A DNA stretch of 64,000 bases from contig LVKA01000011.1 of NCBI GenBank assembly GCA_001709035.1, positions 806,001-870,000 of the forward strand, given 5' to 3'. The stretch comes from Candidatus Thiodiazotropha endoloripes. GTDB lineage: Bacteria > Pseudomonadota > Gammaproteobacteria > Chromatiales > Chromatiaceae. The translations under genes were made by a program, and so were the position numbers. The notes below the pieces were generated by a model, which was not told the origin of the DNA, searched no databases, and saw only the letters and a program-made list of their open reading frames with translations. Of the stretch, positions 52,117 to 61,301 are shown one piece after another. How positions within the stretch are numbered: position 1 is the first letter of the stretch; every line of letters starts with the position of its first letter.

Positions 52117-53471
52117 TGTCAGAGCAATCGAAACTGCAGGGTAAGACGCTGATTGTGGGTCTGGGTAAGACCGGGCTCTCCTGTGCCCGCTACCTGGCGG
52201 CGCAGGGGGTTTCGCTGGCGATGACCGACAGCCGAGAGAACCCCCCGGGGCTGGAGTTACTGAGTCAGGAGTTGCCGGACATGGCGCTGTTTCTGGGCGG
52301 TTTCCAGGAAGAGGTGTTTGCGGCGGCCAGTCGATTGGTGGTGAGTCCCGGTGTGGCTCTGGATCAGCCGTTGATTCAGGCGGCCAAGCAGCGTGGTGTT
52401 GAAGTGCTGGGGGATGTGGAGCTGTTCGCCAGAGCGACTGAGGCTCCGGTGATCGCGATTACCGGATCAAACGGCAAGAGTACCGTTACCACCCTGCTTG
52501 GTGAGATGGCCCGCATGGCGGGTGTGAAGGTTGCGGTGGGCGGCAACCTCGGTGAGCCGGCGCTCGATCTGCTGGATGATGAGGTGGATCTCTATATTCT
52601 TGAACTCTCCAGTTTTCAGCTGGAGAGTACCTGGTCGTTGCAGCCCAGGGCGGCGGTGGTGCTGAATGTTTCGGCGGATCATATGGATCGCTATCGGGAT
52701 CTGCAGGACTACGCAGATACCAAAGCCAAGGTCTACCATCAGGCCGAGGTCTCAGTGGTCAATCGGGACGATCCGGTGGTGGCGGCGATGGTGGATGCGG
52801 CTTCGGAGTCGCTGGGTTTTACCCTGCAGGCGCCCCAAGCCATTGACTTCGGTCTGCATGAGCAGGATGGGGTGAGCTGGCTGAGTGAAGGGCATGTGCC
52901 GCTGATGCCGGTGAGCGAATTGAGAATTCCCGGTCGCCATAACCAGGCCAATGCCCTCGCGGCTTTGGCTCTGGGCTGTGCCGCCGGTTTCCCTCAGAAC
53001 GACATGTTGGCTGCCCTGCGCAGCTATACCGGTCTGCCCCATCGCACCCAGTGGGTCGCGGATAAGGCCGGACTTCGCTGGTACAACGACTCAAAAGGCA
53101 CCAATGTGGGGGCAACCATCTCCGCATTGAATGGATTGCATCCGGATCGGGGAGAGAGCCGCACGGTGCTGATCGCCGGTGGTGACTGCAAGGGTGCGGA
53201 TTTCAGTGAATTGGTCGATGTGGTGATGAAGACGACCAGAGGTGTGGTGCTGATCGGTCGTGATGCACCGGCCATTCGGTCTGTGTTGGAAGGACGGGTT
53301 GAACTGGTCAATGCACAGAGCATGGATGAGGCGGTTGCTTCAGCCTATCACCTGGCGCAACCCGGGGATCGGGTCGTTCTTTCACCGGCTTGTGCCAGTT
53401 TCGATATGTTCCGCAATTTTGAACAGCGGGGTGAGGCCTTCATGGCAGCGGTGGAGGCGTTCGAAGCATGA
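52116..53471 (+). CDS. murD: UDP-MurNAc-L-alanine:D-glutamate ligase MurD
   Basis: Adds D-Glu as second stem residue (451 aa). N-terminal TLIVGLGKTGLSCARYLA, ATP site AITGSNGKSTVTTLLGEM, ELSSFQLEST, NVSADHMDRY, GRHNQANALAALAL, YNDSKGTNVGATISAL and the LSPACASFDMF end. Length typical. ATGA overlap with ftsW. Confidence 0.97.
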   Translation: MSEQSKLQGKTLIVGLGKTGLSCARYLAAQGVSLAMTDSRENPPGLELLSQELPDMALFLGGFQEEVFAAASRLVVSPGVALDQPLIQAAKQRGVEVLGDVELFARATEAPVIAITGSNGKSTVTTLLGEMARMAGVKVAVGGNLGEPALDLLDDEVDLYILELSSFQLESTWSLQPRAAVVLNVSADHMDRYRDLQDYADTKAKVYHQAEVSVVNRDDPVVAAMVDAASESLGFTLQAPQAIDFGLHEQDGVSWLSEGHVPLMPVSELRIPGRHNQANALAALALGCAAGFPQNDMLAALRSYTGLPHRTQWVADKAGLRWYNDSKGTNVGATISALNGLHPDRGESRTVLIAGGDCKGADFSELVDVVMKTTRGVVLIGRDAPAIRSVLEGRVELVNAQSMDEAVASAYHLAQPGDRVVLSPACASFDMFRNFEQRGEAFMAAVEAFEA

Positions 53472-54661
53472 GCAACAGACGACCTCAGGCGATGGATGCC
53501 CGTGCTGCCAAACCCCAGGAGCCAACCGTTGACTGGTGGCTGCTGGGGGCCTCGGTGCTGCTGCTCGGTTTTGGTCTGGTGATGGTGGCTTCATCCTCGA
53601 TGACGGTGGGTGACCGGCTGGCTGGCTCACCCTTCTTCTATGTCTATCGCCACCTGTTTGCCATGTTTCTCGGTTTGATCGGTGCCGCCCTGTTCTTCGG
53701 TATCCCCATGGAACAGTGGCGCAAGGCTGGGCCGATGCTGGTCTTTCTCGGCATGTTCCTGCTGCTCATCGTGCTGATTCCCGGGGTCGGCAAGACGGTC
53801 AACGGCGCAACCCGGTGGGTACCCCTGGGCATCTTCAATCTGCAGAGCTCCGAGTTCATGAAGCTCTTCATGGTGCTCTATATCGCGGGCTATCTGGTGC
53901 GTCGTCAGGATGAGGTCGCCCGCTCGTTCTGGGGCTTTGCCAAACCGATGCTGCTGCTGGTCATCACCAGCGCGATGATTCTGCTGCAGCCCGATTTCGG
54001 CACCACGGTGGTGCTGTTTGCCACTGCACTGGGAATGCTGTTTCTAGGCGGCGTGGTGCTCTATCAGTTTGTCACCCTGATTCTGTTCTCCATGGTGGCC
54101 GGTTTTGCGCTGATCTTTTTCACCCCCTATCGCTGGCAGCGCTTTACTACCTTTCTCAATCCCTGGGATGACCCTTTCAATACCGACTTTCAGCTCTCCC
54201 AGGCGCTGATCGCCTTCGGCCGGGGCGAGTTCACCGGGGTGGGGCTGGGTAACGGCATCCAGAAACAGTTCTATCTGCCGGAGGCGCATACCGATTTCAT
54301 TATGGCCGTGGTGGGCGAGGAGTTCGGTCTGCTCGGTACCCTAGGGATCATTCTGCTGTTTGCCTTTATCACCTGGCGCGCGTTTCAGATCGGTGTCAGG
54401 GCGGAAGCGGCGGGGCAGCGATTCTCTACCTATACCGCCTATGGGCTGGGGCTGTGGCTCGGTATGCAGGCGTTTATCAATATCGGCGTCAATGTCGGCA
54501 TGTTGCCGACCAAGGGTCTGACCCTGCCGTTCATGAGCTACGGGGGTAACAGCATCATCGTCGCCTGCCTGATGATCGCCCTGTTGCTGCGCATCGACTA
54601 CGAGTCCCGCAAATCGCCAGACCGCGAAAGGCAAGGGAGGCGATCATGGAGCCTCATGTGA
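53468..54661 (+). CDS. ftsW: Septal peptidoglycan glycosyltransferase FtsW
   Basis: SEDS-family polymerase (397 aa, about ten membrane helices) that works with FtsI at the septum. GATRWVPLGIFNLQSSEFMKL holds the conserved catalytic neighbourhood; LLQPDFGTTVVL, GLGNGIQKQFYLPEAHTDFI and GLTLPFMSYGGNSIIV are family motifs. N-terminal about 20 residues are cytoplasmic. Overlaps murG by 16 bp. Confidence 0.97.
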   Translation: MSNRRPQAMDARAAKPQEPTVDWWLLGASVLLLGFGLVMVASSSMTVGDRLAGSPFFYVYRHLFAMFLGLIGAALFFGIPMEQWRKAGPMLVFLGMFLLLIVLIPGVGKTVNGATRWVPLGIFNLQSSEFMKLFMVLYIAGYLVRRQDEVARSFWGFAKPMLLLVITSAMILLQPDFGTTVVLFATALGMLFLGGVVLYQFVTLILFSMVAGFALIFFTPYRWQRFTTFLNPWDDPFNTDFQLSQALIAFGRGEFTGVGLGNGIQKQFYLPEAHTDFIMAVVGEEFGLLGTLGIILLFAFITWRAFQIGVRAEAAGQRFSTYTAYGLGLWLGMQAFINIGVNVGMLPTKGLTLPFMSYGGNSIIVACLMIALLLRIDYESRKSPDRERQGRRSWSLM

Positions 54662-55725
54662 TGGTCATGGCCGGTGGCACCGGCGGGCACCTGTTTCCCG
54701 CACTGGCGGTTGCCCAGTGGCTGCAGAATCATAACTGCCGGATCACCTGGCTCGGCAGCAGTGGCGGCATGGAGAATCGCCTGATACCGGAGTATGGCTT
54801 TCCGATCCGCACCCTGGAGGTGAAGGGGTTGCGCGGTAGCGGACTGAAGCGTCGCATCATGGCGCCCTGGGTGGTCAGTCGCTCACTGCTGCAGGCCTAT
54901 CGCCTGCTGCGTCAGGTGCAACCCAATCTGGTACTGGGCATGGGTGGCTTCGTCACCGGGCCTGGCGGGGTTGCTGCCAGGCTGATGAAGATTCCGCTGG
55001 TGATTCAGGAGCAGAATGCCATCCCCGGTTTAACCAACCGGATTCTGGCCCGCTTCGCCAATAAAGTGTTCGAGGCCTTTCCCGGCAGTTTCGGTGCCGA
55101 GGCCCAGGCTGAGACAGTGGGTAATCCTGTGCGTCAGGAGATCGTCGATCTACTCCCACCGGAAGTCCGTTTCAGCCAGCGCAGCGGAGCGATTCGATTG
55201 CTTGTGCTGGGTGGATCTCTGGGTGCCCGGGCGCTCAATCAGACCCTGCCCGAGGCATTGGCTCTGCTCAGCCGGGAGGAGCGTCCTCTGGTCCGGCATC
55301 AGGCCGGTGAGAAGCTGCTGCAGGAGACCATCGAGTCCTATCGTCAGCAGGGTGTGGAGGCGGAGATCAAGGCGTTTGAGAAGGATATGGCGGAAGCCTA
55401 TGGCTGGGCCGATCTGGTGCTCTGCCGGGCGGGCGCCCTGACCGTCACCGAATTGGCCACGGCCGGCCTGGGATCGATTCTTGTGCCCTATCCTCATGCG
55501 GTGGATGACCATCAGACCCATAACGCACAGTTTCTGGTTGAGGCCGGTAGTGCACAGCTGGTACAGCAGACCGATCTCAATCCCACCGATCTGGCCGGCC
55601 GTTTGAAGGCCCTGTGTGCCAGTCGGGAGTCATTGTTGCAGATGGCCAAGGCGGCCCGTGAACAGTCCCGCGCCGATGCTGCGGCCAACCTGGGGCGCTT
55701 TTGCCTGGAGACCATTGGATCATGA
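54646..55725 (+). CDS. murG: UDP-GlcNAc:lipid I GlcNAc transferase MurG
   Basis: Peripheral membrane GT-B glycosyltransferase that turns lipid I into lipid II (359 aa). [17 protein letters not shown] at the start, [63 protein letters not shown] and [17 protein letters not shown]. The ATG at 54646 lies inside the ftsW 3' end. Confidence 0.97.
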   Translation: MEPHVMVMAGGTGGHLFPALAVAQWLQNHNCRITWLGSSGGMENRLIPEYGFPIRTLEVKGLRGSGLKRRIMAPWVVSRSLLQAYRLLRQVQPNLVLGMGGFVTGPGGVAARLMKIPLVIQEQNAIPGLTNRILARFANKVFEAFPGSFGAEAQAETVGNPVRQEIVDLLPPEVRFSQRSGAIRLLVLGGSLGARALNQTLPEALALLSREERPLVRHQAGEKLLQETIESYRQQGVEAEIKAFEKDMAEAYGWADLVLCRAGALTVTELATAGLGSILVPYPHAVDDHQTHNAQFLVEAGSAQLVQQTDLNPTDLAGRLKALCASRESLLQMAKAAREQSRADAAANLGRFCLETIGS

Positions 55726-57158
55726 ATGAGCAACTGCGAAGCCGCCACAATCCGAACAGCATGGGCCGCATGCGACGGATCCATTTTGTCGGCATCGGCG
55801 GTGCGGGCATGAGTGGTATCGCCGAGGTGATGATCAATCTGGGGTATCAGGTATCGGGTTCGGATCAGCGCGAGAGCCGGGTCACCGCGCGACTTGTGGC
55901 GCTGGGCGCCAAGGTCTATCTGGGGCATCAGGCTGAGCATGTCGAAGGTGTGGATGCGGTGGTCATCTCAAGTGCCGTGAAAGAGCAGAATCCGGAAGTG
56001 GTGGCCGCCCGCCAGGATCGGATTCCGGTGGTTCCAAGGGCCGAGATGCTGGCCGAGATCATGCGTTTCCAATATGGCATCGCGGTTGCGGGTACCCATG
56101 GGAAAACCACCACCACCAGTCTGGTGGCCAGTGTGTTGGCCGAGGCCGGGCTCGATCCGACTTTTGTGATCGGCGGACTGTTGAACAGTGCCGGCGCCAA
56201 TGCCCGTTTGGGTGAAGGTGAGTATCTGGTGGCTGAGGCGGATGAGAGTGATGCCTCGTTCCTCTATCTGCAGCCGATGCTGGCGGTTGTGACCAACATC
56301 GATGCGGACCACATGTCCACCTACGGGGGTGATTTCAACCGCCTGCGGGGCACCTTCCTGGAGTTTCTCCACCATCTGCCTTTCTATGGTCAGGCGGTGA
56401 TGTGCATCGATGATCCGGTGGTCATGGAAATGCTGCCGGAGGTGACCCGTCCGATCACGACTTACGGCTTCAGCTCTGATGCGGATGTGCAGGCAACCGA
56501 TGTCCACAGCGAAGGGCTGCAGACCCATTTCAGACTGCACGTCAAAGCCCAGCAGCTGAGCTTTGAAGTAACCCTGAATCTGCCGGGTCGACACAATGTG
56601 CTGAATGCCCTGGCCGCTGCCTGTGTGGCGCTTGAGCTCCACACAGATCCCCGTCACATCCAGTCTGCGCTGAAGAAGTTTGCCGGTATCGGCCGACGTT
56701 TTCAGACCCGTGGCGACTGCCAGATGGATGGTATGCATGTGATGTTGGTGGATGACTACGCCCACCACCCACGGGAGATACAAGCGACCCTGGAAGCGGT
56801 ACGTGACGGATGGCCGGAGCGGCGGCTGGTGGTCGCCTTTCAACCCCATCGCTATACCCGGACCCAGGAGCAGTTCGAGGATTTTGTTCAGGTACTTTCC
56901 AGATCGGATCTGTTGATCCTGACCGAGGTCTATGCGGCGGGAGAGGAGACAATTCAGGGTGCCACCGGACGTGATCTGAGTCGGGCGATCCGGGTGCGCG
57001 GCCAGGTCGATCCGATCTTCATGGAGCCCGTGACTGAGTTGCCTGAGCTGTTGCGCGGGCTGCTTCAGGATGGGGATATCGTGCTGACAATCGGGGCAGG
57101 CAGTATCGGCGCAATTGCGGCGGAATTGCCCACACAACTATGTGAGGAGGCCCAGTGA
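55722..57158 (+). CDS. murC: UDP-MurNAc:L-alanine ligase MurC
   Basis: First Mur ligase, adding L-Ala to UDP-MurNAc (478 aa). [21 protein letters not shown] site [56 protein letters not shown] and [10 protein letters not shown]. Start at MNEQLRSRH (55722) in an ATGA overlap with murG. Its TGA shares a base with the start of the 58-codon ORF that precedes murB. Confidence 0.97.
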   Translation: MNEQLRSRHNPNSMGRMRRIHFVGIGGAGMSGIAEVMINLGYQVSGSDQRESRVTARLVALGAKVYLGHQAEHVEGVDAVVISSAVKEQNPEVVAARQDRIPVVPRAEMLAEIMRFQYGIAVAGTHGKTTTTSLVASVLAEAGLDPTFVIGGLLNSAGANARLGEGEYLVAEADESDASFLYLQPMLAVVTNIDADHMSTYGGDFNRLRGTFLEFLHHLPFYGQAVMCIDDPVVMEMLPEVTRPITTYGFSSDADVQATDVHSEGLQTHFRLHVKAQQLSFEVTLNLPGRHNVLNALAAACVALELHTDPRHIQSALKKFAGIGRRFQTRGDCQMDGMHVMLVDDYAHHPREIQATLEAVRDGWPERRLVVAFQPHRYTRTQEQFEDFVQVLSRSDLLILTEVYAAGEETIQGATGRDLSRAIRVRGQVDPIFMEPVTELPELLRGLLQDGDIVLTIGAGSIGAIAAELPTQLCEEAQ

Positions 57159-57334
57159 TGGCGCAGATCTTTGATATGAGACGGTTGCATCAAGGGTGCG
57201 GAGAGTCGTTGCAGAGCGAGTTGCTTGTCATGGCAAAAGCGGGCAGGCAACAGAGCTCAATCAACCGGGAAGCGCAGAAGCAGCGCTTGAAGAGTGCTCA
57301 TCAGATGCAGAAACGGGAGAGGTTCTGGGGATGA
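57158..57334 (+). CDS. Unrecognised 58-aa gene between murC and murB
   Basis: A hidden small ORF filling the whole murC-murB gap. ATG at 57158 overlaps the murC stop (TGATG) and GAGGAGG lies 7 nt upstream, among the strongest ribosome binding sites in the cluster; its TGA (57332-57334) overlaps the murB ATG at 57331 (ATGA). The protein is soluble and strongly basic, starting [20 protein letters not shown] and ending HQMQKRERFWG, mostly helical with Gln/Arg/Lys and a single Cys. I know no dcw gene like it. It may be a small division or cell-wall factor or mainly a coupling leader for murB. Confidence 0.65.
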   Translation: MAQIFDMRRLHQGCGESLQSELLVMAKAGRQQSSINREAQKQRLKSAHQMQKRERFWG

Positions 57335-58230
57335 TGCCGGTGATGAAGTCACAACCACTACGCGGTGAGATGCGATTGGACGAACCTCTGTCCAAGCATA
57401 CCACCTGGCGTGTGGGTGGACCGGCGAAACACTTTTATCGGCCGGCTGACCGGGATGATCTGGTGAATTTTCTGAGTCAGCTGGATGAAGAGGAACCACT
57501 CTTCTGGCTCGGGCTGGGGAGCAATCTACTGGTCAGGGATGGCGGTTTCGACGGTACCGTGATCGCCACTCAGGGCTCCTTGAAGGATTGTACTCTGGTG
57601 GATGATCAGCGGATCTATGCCGAGGCCGGTGTCTCCTGTGCGAAGGTTGCCAGAGTCGCTGCCAGAGCCGGACGCTGCGGAGTTGAATTTCTGGCCGGTA
57701 TTCCCGGCACCCTGGGGGGCGCCCTGGCGATGAATGCGGGTGCTTTCGGTGGCGAAACCTGGCAGCGGGTGAAGCAGGTCGAGACCATCGATCGTTACGG
57801 TGTGGTTCGGCAAAGAGAGACCACCGACTTCCAGGTTGGTTATCGCCATGTGAGCAGACCCGAAGGTGAGTGGTTTCTCTCCGCGCAACTCTCCCTCTTG
57901 GCAGGGGATGCGGAGGCGGCCCAGCAGAAGATCAAAGCACTGCTGGCAAAACGTTCGGCCACCCAGCCCACTACCCAGCCCAGCTGTGGTTCGGTGTTCC
58001 GCAATCCGCCTGGAGACCATGCAGCGAGGTTGATCGAGTCTATTGGATTGAAAGGCCGTCAGTTGGGTGGTGCCCAGGTGTCGGAAAAGCATGCCAATTT
58101 CATCGTCAATACGGGAGACGCCACCGCCGCGGATATCGAAACTTTGATCGAGACGGTGCAGCGCGAAGTGAAAGCGGCGACCGGGATCGATCTGATCACT
58201 GAAGTCCACCGCTTAGGAGGGCCGAAGTAG
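57331..58230 (+). CDS. murB: UDP-N-acetylenolpyruvoylglucosamine reductase MurB
   Basis: FAD enzyme making UDP-MurNAc (299 aa). FAD/substrate motifs: LSKHTTWRVGGPAKHF, LGLGSNLLVRDGGFDGTVI, AGIPGTLGGALAMNAGAFGG, QVGYRHVSRPEG and QPSCGSVFRNP (the Ser of GSVFRNP is the proton donor), ending LIESIGLKGRQLGGAQVSEKHANFIVN. The missing third-domain insertion makes it type II-like. ATG at 57331 has GGGAGAGG upstream; a longer in-frame reading from GTG 57196 is rejected. It sits between murC and ddlB, unlike in E. coli where murB is elsewhere. Confidence 0.95.
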   Translation: MMPVMKSQPLRGEMRLDEPLSKHTTWRVGGPAKHFYRPADRDDLVNFLSQLDEEEPLFWLGLGSNLLVRDGGFDGTVIATQGSLKDCTLVDDQRIYAEAGVSCAKVARVAARAGRCGVEFLAGIPGTLGGALAMNAGAFGGETWQRVKQVETIDRYGVVRQRETTDFQVGYRHVSRPEGEWFLSAQLSLLAGDAEAAQQKIKALLAKRSATQPTTQPSCGSVFRNPPGDHAARLIESIGLKGRQLGGAQVSEKHANFIVNTGDATAADIETLIETVQREVKAATGIDLITEVHRLGGPK

Positions 58231-59163
58231 ATGTCTGTTTCAGCTGACAGCTTTGGCAAGGTGGCGGTGTTGATGGGAGGCCGTTCCGCGGAGCGTGAGA
58301 TCTCGCTGAAGAGTGGTAACGCGGTTCTCTCAGCACTGCTGCGCCGCGATGTCGATGCGGTGGGCATCGATACTGGTGACGGGGTGCTCAATCAGCTCGA
58401 CGGGGCAGGCTTTGATCGGGCCTTCATCATCCTCCACGGACGAGGCGGCGAGGACGGCACCGTACAGGGTGCCCTGCAGACTCTGGGTCTGCCCTATACC
58501 GGCAGTGGTGTGCTTGGATCGTCGTTGGCGATGGAGAAGCACCGCACCAAGACGTTGTGGCGGGGATTGTCACTGCCCACACCTGAAGCGGTGTTACTCG
58601 AGACGGCGGAGGACCTAAACCAGGCCGATGCGCTGGGTTATCCGTTGATCATCAAACCCAGCGCCGAGGGTTCGAGTATCGGTATGAGCAAAGTCGAAAA
58701 CCGTGAGCAGCTGCAGCAGGCCTGGCAGACCGCCCGGGAGTATGACAGCCGGGTTCTGGCGGAACGCTGGGTGGTTGGCGAGGAGTATACCGCGGGGTTT
58801 GTGCAGGGGCAGATGCTGCCGCTGATCCGCCTTGAGACACCCCACCAGTTTTACGACTATCAGGCCAAGTACAGTGTGGACACCACCCGTTACCACTGTC
58901 CCTGTGGTCTGCCCGAGACGGAGGAAGCGCTACTTCTAACACTCTGCCGGAAGGCCTACGAAGCGGTGGGGGTCAGTGGTTGGGGGCGAGTCGACCTGAT
59001 GCTCGATGAGGAGCGGCAGCCCTGGCTGATCGAAGTCAACACGGTACCGGGAATGACCGACCACAGTCTGGTGCCGATGGCGGCGAAGGTGGTCGGGATC
59101 GATTTTGACGAGCTGGTGATGCGGATTCTGCAAACCAGTCTTGATCAGCAGGTGGGGTCATGA
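58231..59163 (+). CDS. ddlB: D-alanine:D-alanine ligase
   Basis: ATP-grasp ligase producing D-Ala-D-Ala for MurF (310 aa). VAVLMGGRSAEREISLKSG, LHGRGGEDGTVQGALQ, YTGSGVLGSSLAMEKHRTK, PLIIKPSAEGSSIGMSKV, GWGRVDLMLDEERQPWLIEVNTVPGMTDHSLVP. Starts directly after the murB stop and shares bases with the ftsQ start. Confidence 0.97.
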   Translation: MSVSADSFGKVAVLMGGRSAEREISLKSGNAVLSALLRRDVDAVGIDTGDGVLNQLDGAGFDRAFIILHGRGGEDGTVQGALQTLGLPYTGSGVLGSSLAMEKHRTKTLWRGLSLPTPEAVLLETAEDLNQADALGYPLIIKPSAEGSSIGMSKVENREQLQQAWQTAREYDSRVLAERWVVGEEYTAGFVQGQMLPLIRLETPHQFYDYQAKYSVDTTRYHCPCGLPETEEALLLTLCRKAYEAVGVSGWGRVDLMLDEERQPWLIEVNTVPGMTDHSLVPMAAKVVGIDFDELVMRILQTSLDQQVGS

Positions 59164-60017
59164 GTAACCGACGTCGTACTGCAAAACAGCAGCAGAAACC
59201 GCTGCTCCCTGAGAACAGTCTGCTGTGGCTGAAGCTGGCGCTAATGAGCCTGGTATTGATCTCCGCCCTTTATTGGATGGGCCATATGCTGGCTGATCCC
59301 GCCGTAATGCCGGTTCGTACCGTGGGTGTTGATGGTGAGATGCGTTTTGTTAAGCGGGAGCGCCTGGAGCAGGTTGTTGCCGAAGCGGTCAACGGCAGCT
59401 TTTTCAGTGTTGACCTGAAACGGATGCGGCAACAGATCGAAGCCATGCCCTGGGTAAAGCAGGCCAGCATACGGCGGGTCTGGCCCGACAAGCTGAGGGT
59501 GCATGTAAAGGAACATCAGCCACTCGCCTACTGGGGTGAAGAGGCGATAGTCAGTCAGTTGGCCGAGGTGTTTGAGCCGGAAAAGCTGCCGCAGCTGCCG
59601 GGGCTGGTGACCCTGGTTGGCGATGCTCAACAGGCGAAGACCATTACCCGGGAGTATCAGCGCATGCAGACCCTGCTCGATACCGCGGGTTTGAGTCTGA
59701 CCCGGATCTGGGTGGATGCGCGACAGGCGTGGCGGATCGAAACCGAGCGTGGCCTGTTACTTCAGCTGGGGCGGCGGGATGTGATGCAGAGACTGACCCG
59801 CTTTGTGCGTCTCTATCCCGATCTGATGGCGCAACCTGATCGTCAGCTGGTGAGTGTTGATTTGAGATATACCAATGGCTTTTCCGTGCAGTGGCGGACG
59901 AGTGAGGAAGCGACTGCCGAGGCTGGCCAGGCGTTGGGTTTTTATAGGGATGGCGCTCGGATGAGCCGCGCAGATTCCGAAAATAATTTGAGGAAAACGG
60001 GCAAAAGTCCCGGGTAG
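59160..60017 (+). CDS. ftsQ: Cell division protein FtsQ
   Basis: Bitopic divisome protein linking FtsLB to the rest (285 aa). Cytoplasmic basic start, one membrane helix (LWLKLALMSLVLISALYWMG), POTRA domain (MPVRTVGVDGEMRFVKRERLEQVV ... SFFSVDLKRMRQQIEAMPWV), then the beta domain with VWPDKLRVHVKEHQPLAYW and a C-terminal VDLRYTNGFSVQW. ATGA overlap with ddlB. Confidence 0.95.
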   Translation: MSNRRRTAKQQQKPLLPENSLLWLKLALMSLVLISALYWMGHMLADPAVMPVRTVGVDGEMRFVKRERLEQVVAEAVNGSFFSVDLKRMRQQIEAMPWVKQASIRRVWPDKLRVHVKEHQPLAYWGEEAIVSQLAEVFEPEKLPQLPGLVTLVGDAQQAKTITREYQRMQTLLDTAGLSLTRIWVDARQAWRIETERGLLLQLGRRDVMQRLTRFVRLYPDLMAQPDRQLVSVDLRYTNGFSVQWRTSEEATAEAGQALGFYRDGARMSRADSENNLRKTGKSPG

Positions 60018-60021
60018 ATGC

Positions 60022-61257
60022 ATGACTAAACGAAGTGAGAAAAACCTGATCATCGGGCTCGATATCGGTACCTCGAAGGTGGTGGCCATTGTTGGCGAGA
60101 TCAAAGCGGATAATGGCATTGAGATTATCGGTATCGGTTCCCACCCTTCACGCGGATTGAAGAAAGGGGTGGTGGTGAATATCGAGTCCACCGTGCAGTC
60201 GATTCAGCGTGCGGTTGAAGAGGCGGAGCTGATGGCGGGTTGTGAGATCCATTCGGTCTACGCCGGGATTGCCGGCAGCCACATCCGCAGTCTCAACTCC
60301 CACGGCATTGTCGCCATCAAGGACAAAGAGGTGAGTCAGAGCGATGTCGAACGGGTGATCGATGCCGCCCGGGCAGTTGCCATCCCGGCTGACCAGAAGA
60401 TTCTGCACATCCTGCCCCAGGAGTTCATCATCGATGAGCAGGAAGGCATTCGCGATCCGGTGGGTATGTCAGGGGTTCGTCTCGAAGCCCGGGTTCATAT
60501 GGTCACCGGCGCGGTGAGTGCGGCTCAGAACATTGTTAAGTGCGTGCGTCGCTGCGGGCTGGATGTGGATGACCTGATTCTGGAGCAGCTGGCCTCCAGC
60601 TATTCCGTGTTGAGCGACGACGAAAAAGAGCTGGGTGTCTGCCTGGTGGACATCGGCGGCGGTACTACCGATATCGCGGTTTTTACCGGTGGTTCGATCC
60701 GCCATACCGCGGTGATTCCCATCGCCGGGGATCAGGTGACCAACGATATCGCGGTCGCCCTGCGTACCCCGACCCAGCATGCGGAAGAGATCAAGATCAA
60801 ATATGCCTGCGCATTGACCCAACTGGCGACCAGCGATGAGACCATCGAGGTGCCCAGTATCGGCGAGCGGCCGCCGCGCAGGCTCTCCCGTCAGACCCTG
60901 GCGGAGGTGGTCGAGCCACGTTACGAAGAGCTGATGACGCTGATTCAGGCGGAGTTGAGACGAAGTGGTTTTGAAGATGTGATTGCCGGTGGCGTGGTGC
61001 TTACCGGTGGCAGTTCGAAGATCGAGGGAGTTATCGATCTGGCGGAAGAGGTATTTCATATGCCGGTGCGATTAGGTGTGCCCCAGTATGTCAGCGGTCT
61101 GGCTGACGTGGTGCGCAATCCGATCTATTCCACTGGAGTGGGATTGTTACTGTTCGGTCAACGTAATCGCGCCCAGGGTGGGCGGGAGTTGGCCAATGAT
61201 GGTGGCCTGAAAGCGATATGGGATCGAATGAAGCATTGGTTTCAGGGCAATTTTTAA
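60022..61257 (+). CDS. ftsA: Cell division protein FtsA
   Basis: Actin-like ATPase tethering FtsZ to the membrane (411 aa). LIIGLDIGTSKVVAIVGEI, the 1C domain, LVDIGGGTTDIAVFTGG, VVLTGGSSKIEGVIDLAEE and a C-terminal amphipathic targeting helix (KAIWDRMKHWFQGNF). ATG 60022 is 4 bp after the ftsQ stop. Confidence 0.98.
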   Translation: MTKRSEKNLIIGLDIGTSKVVAIVGEIKADNGIEIIGIGSHPSRGLKKGVVVNIESTVQSIQRAVEEAELMAGCEIHSVYAGIAGSHIRSLNSHGIVAIKDKEVSQSDVERVIDAARAVAIPADQKILHILPQEFIIDEQEGIRDPVGMSGVRLEARVHMVTGAVSAAQNIVKCVRRCGLDVDDLILEQLASSYSVLSDDEKELGVCLVDIGGGTTDIAVFTGGSIRHTAVIPIAGDQVTNDIAVALRTPTQHAEEIKIKYACALTQLATSDETIEVPSIGERPPRRLSRQTLAEVVEPRYEELMTLIQAELRRSGFEDVIAGGVVLTGGSSKIEGVIDLAEEVFHMPVRLGVPQYVSGLADVVRNPIYSTGVGLLLFGQRNRAQGGRELANDGGLKAIWDRMKHWFQGNF

Positions 61258-61301
61258 ATTTTTTTGACATCTGTTAGGCGCGACAGACGCGGAGGTAGAT
61301 C

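Noticed and set aside
55968-57137. 389-aa open frame antisense to murC
   Set aside because: Antisense shadow of murC; no family features and no ribosome binding site.
57196-57330. N-terminal extension of murB from GTG 57196
   Set aside because: MurB homologues begin near 57331, which has its own ribosome binding site, and the extension overlaps the better-supported 58-codon ORF.
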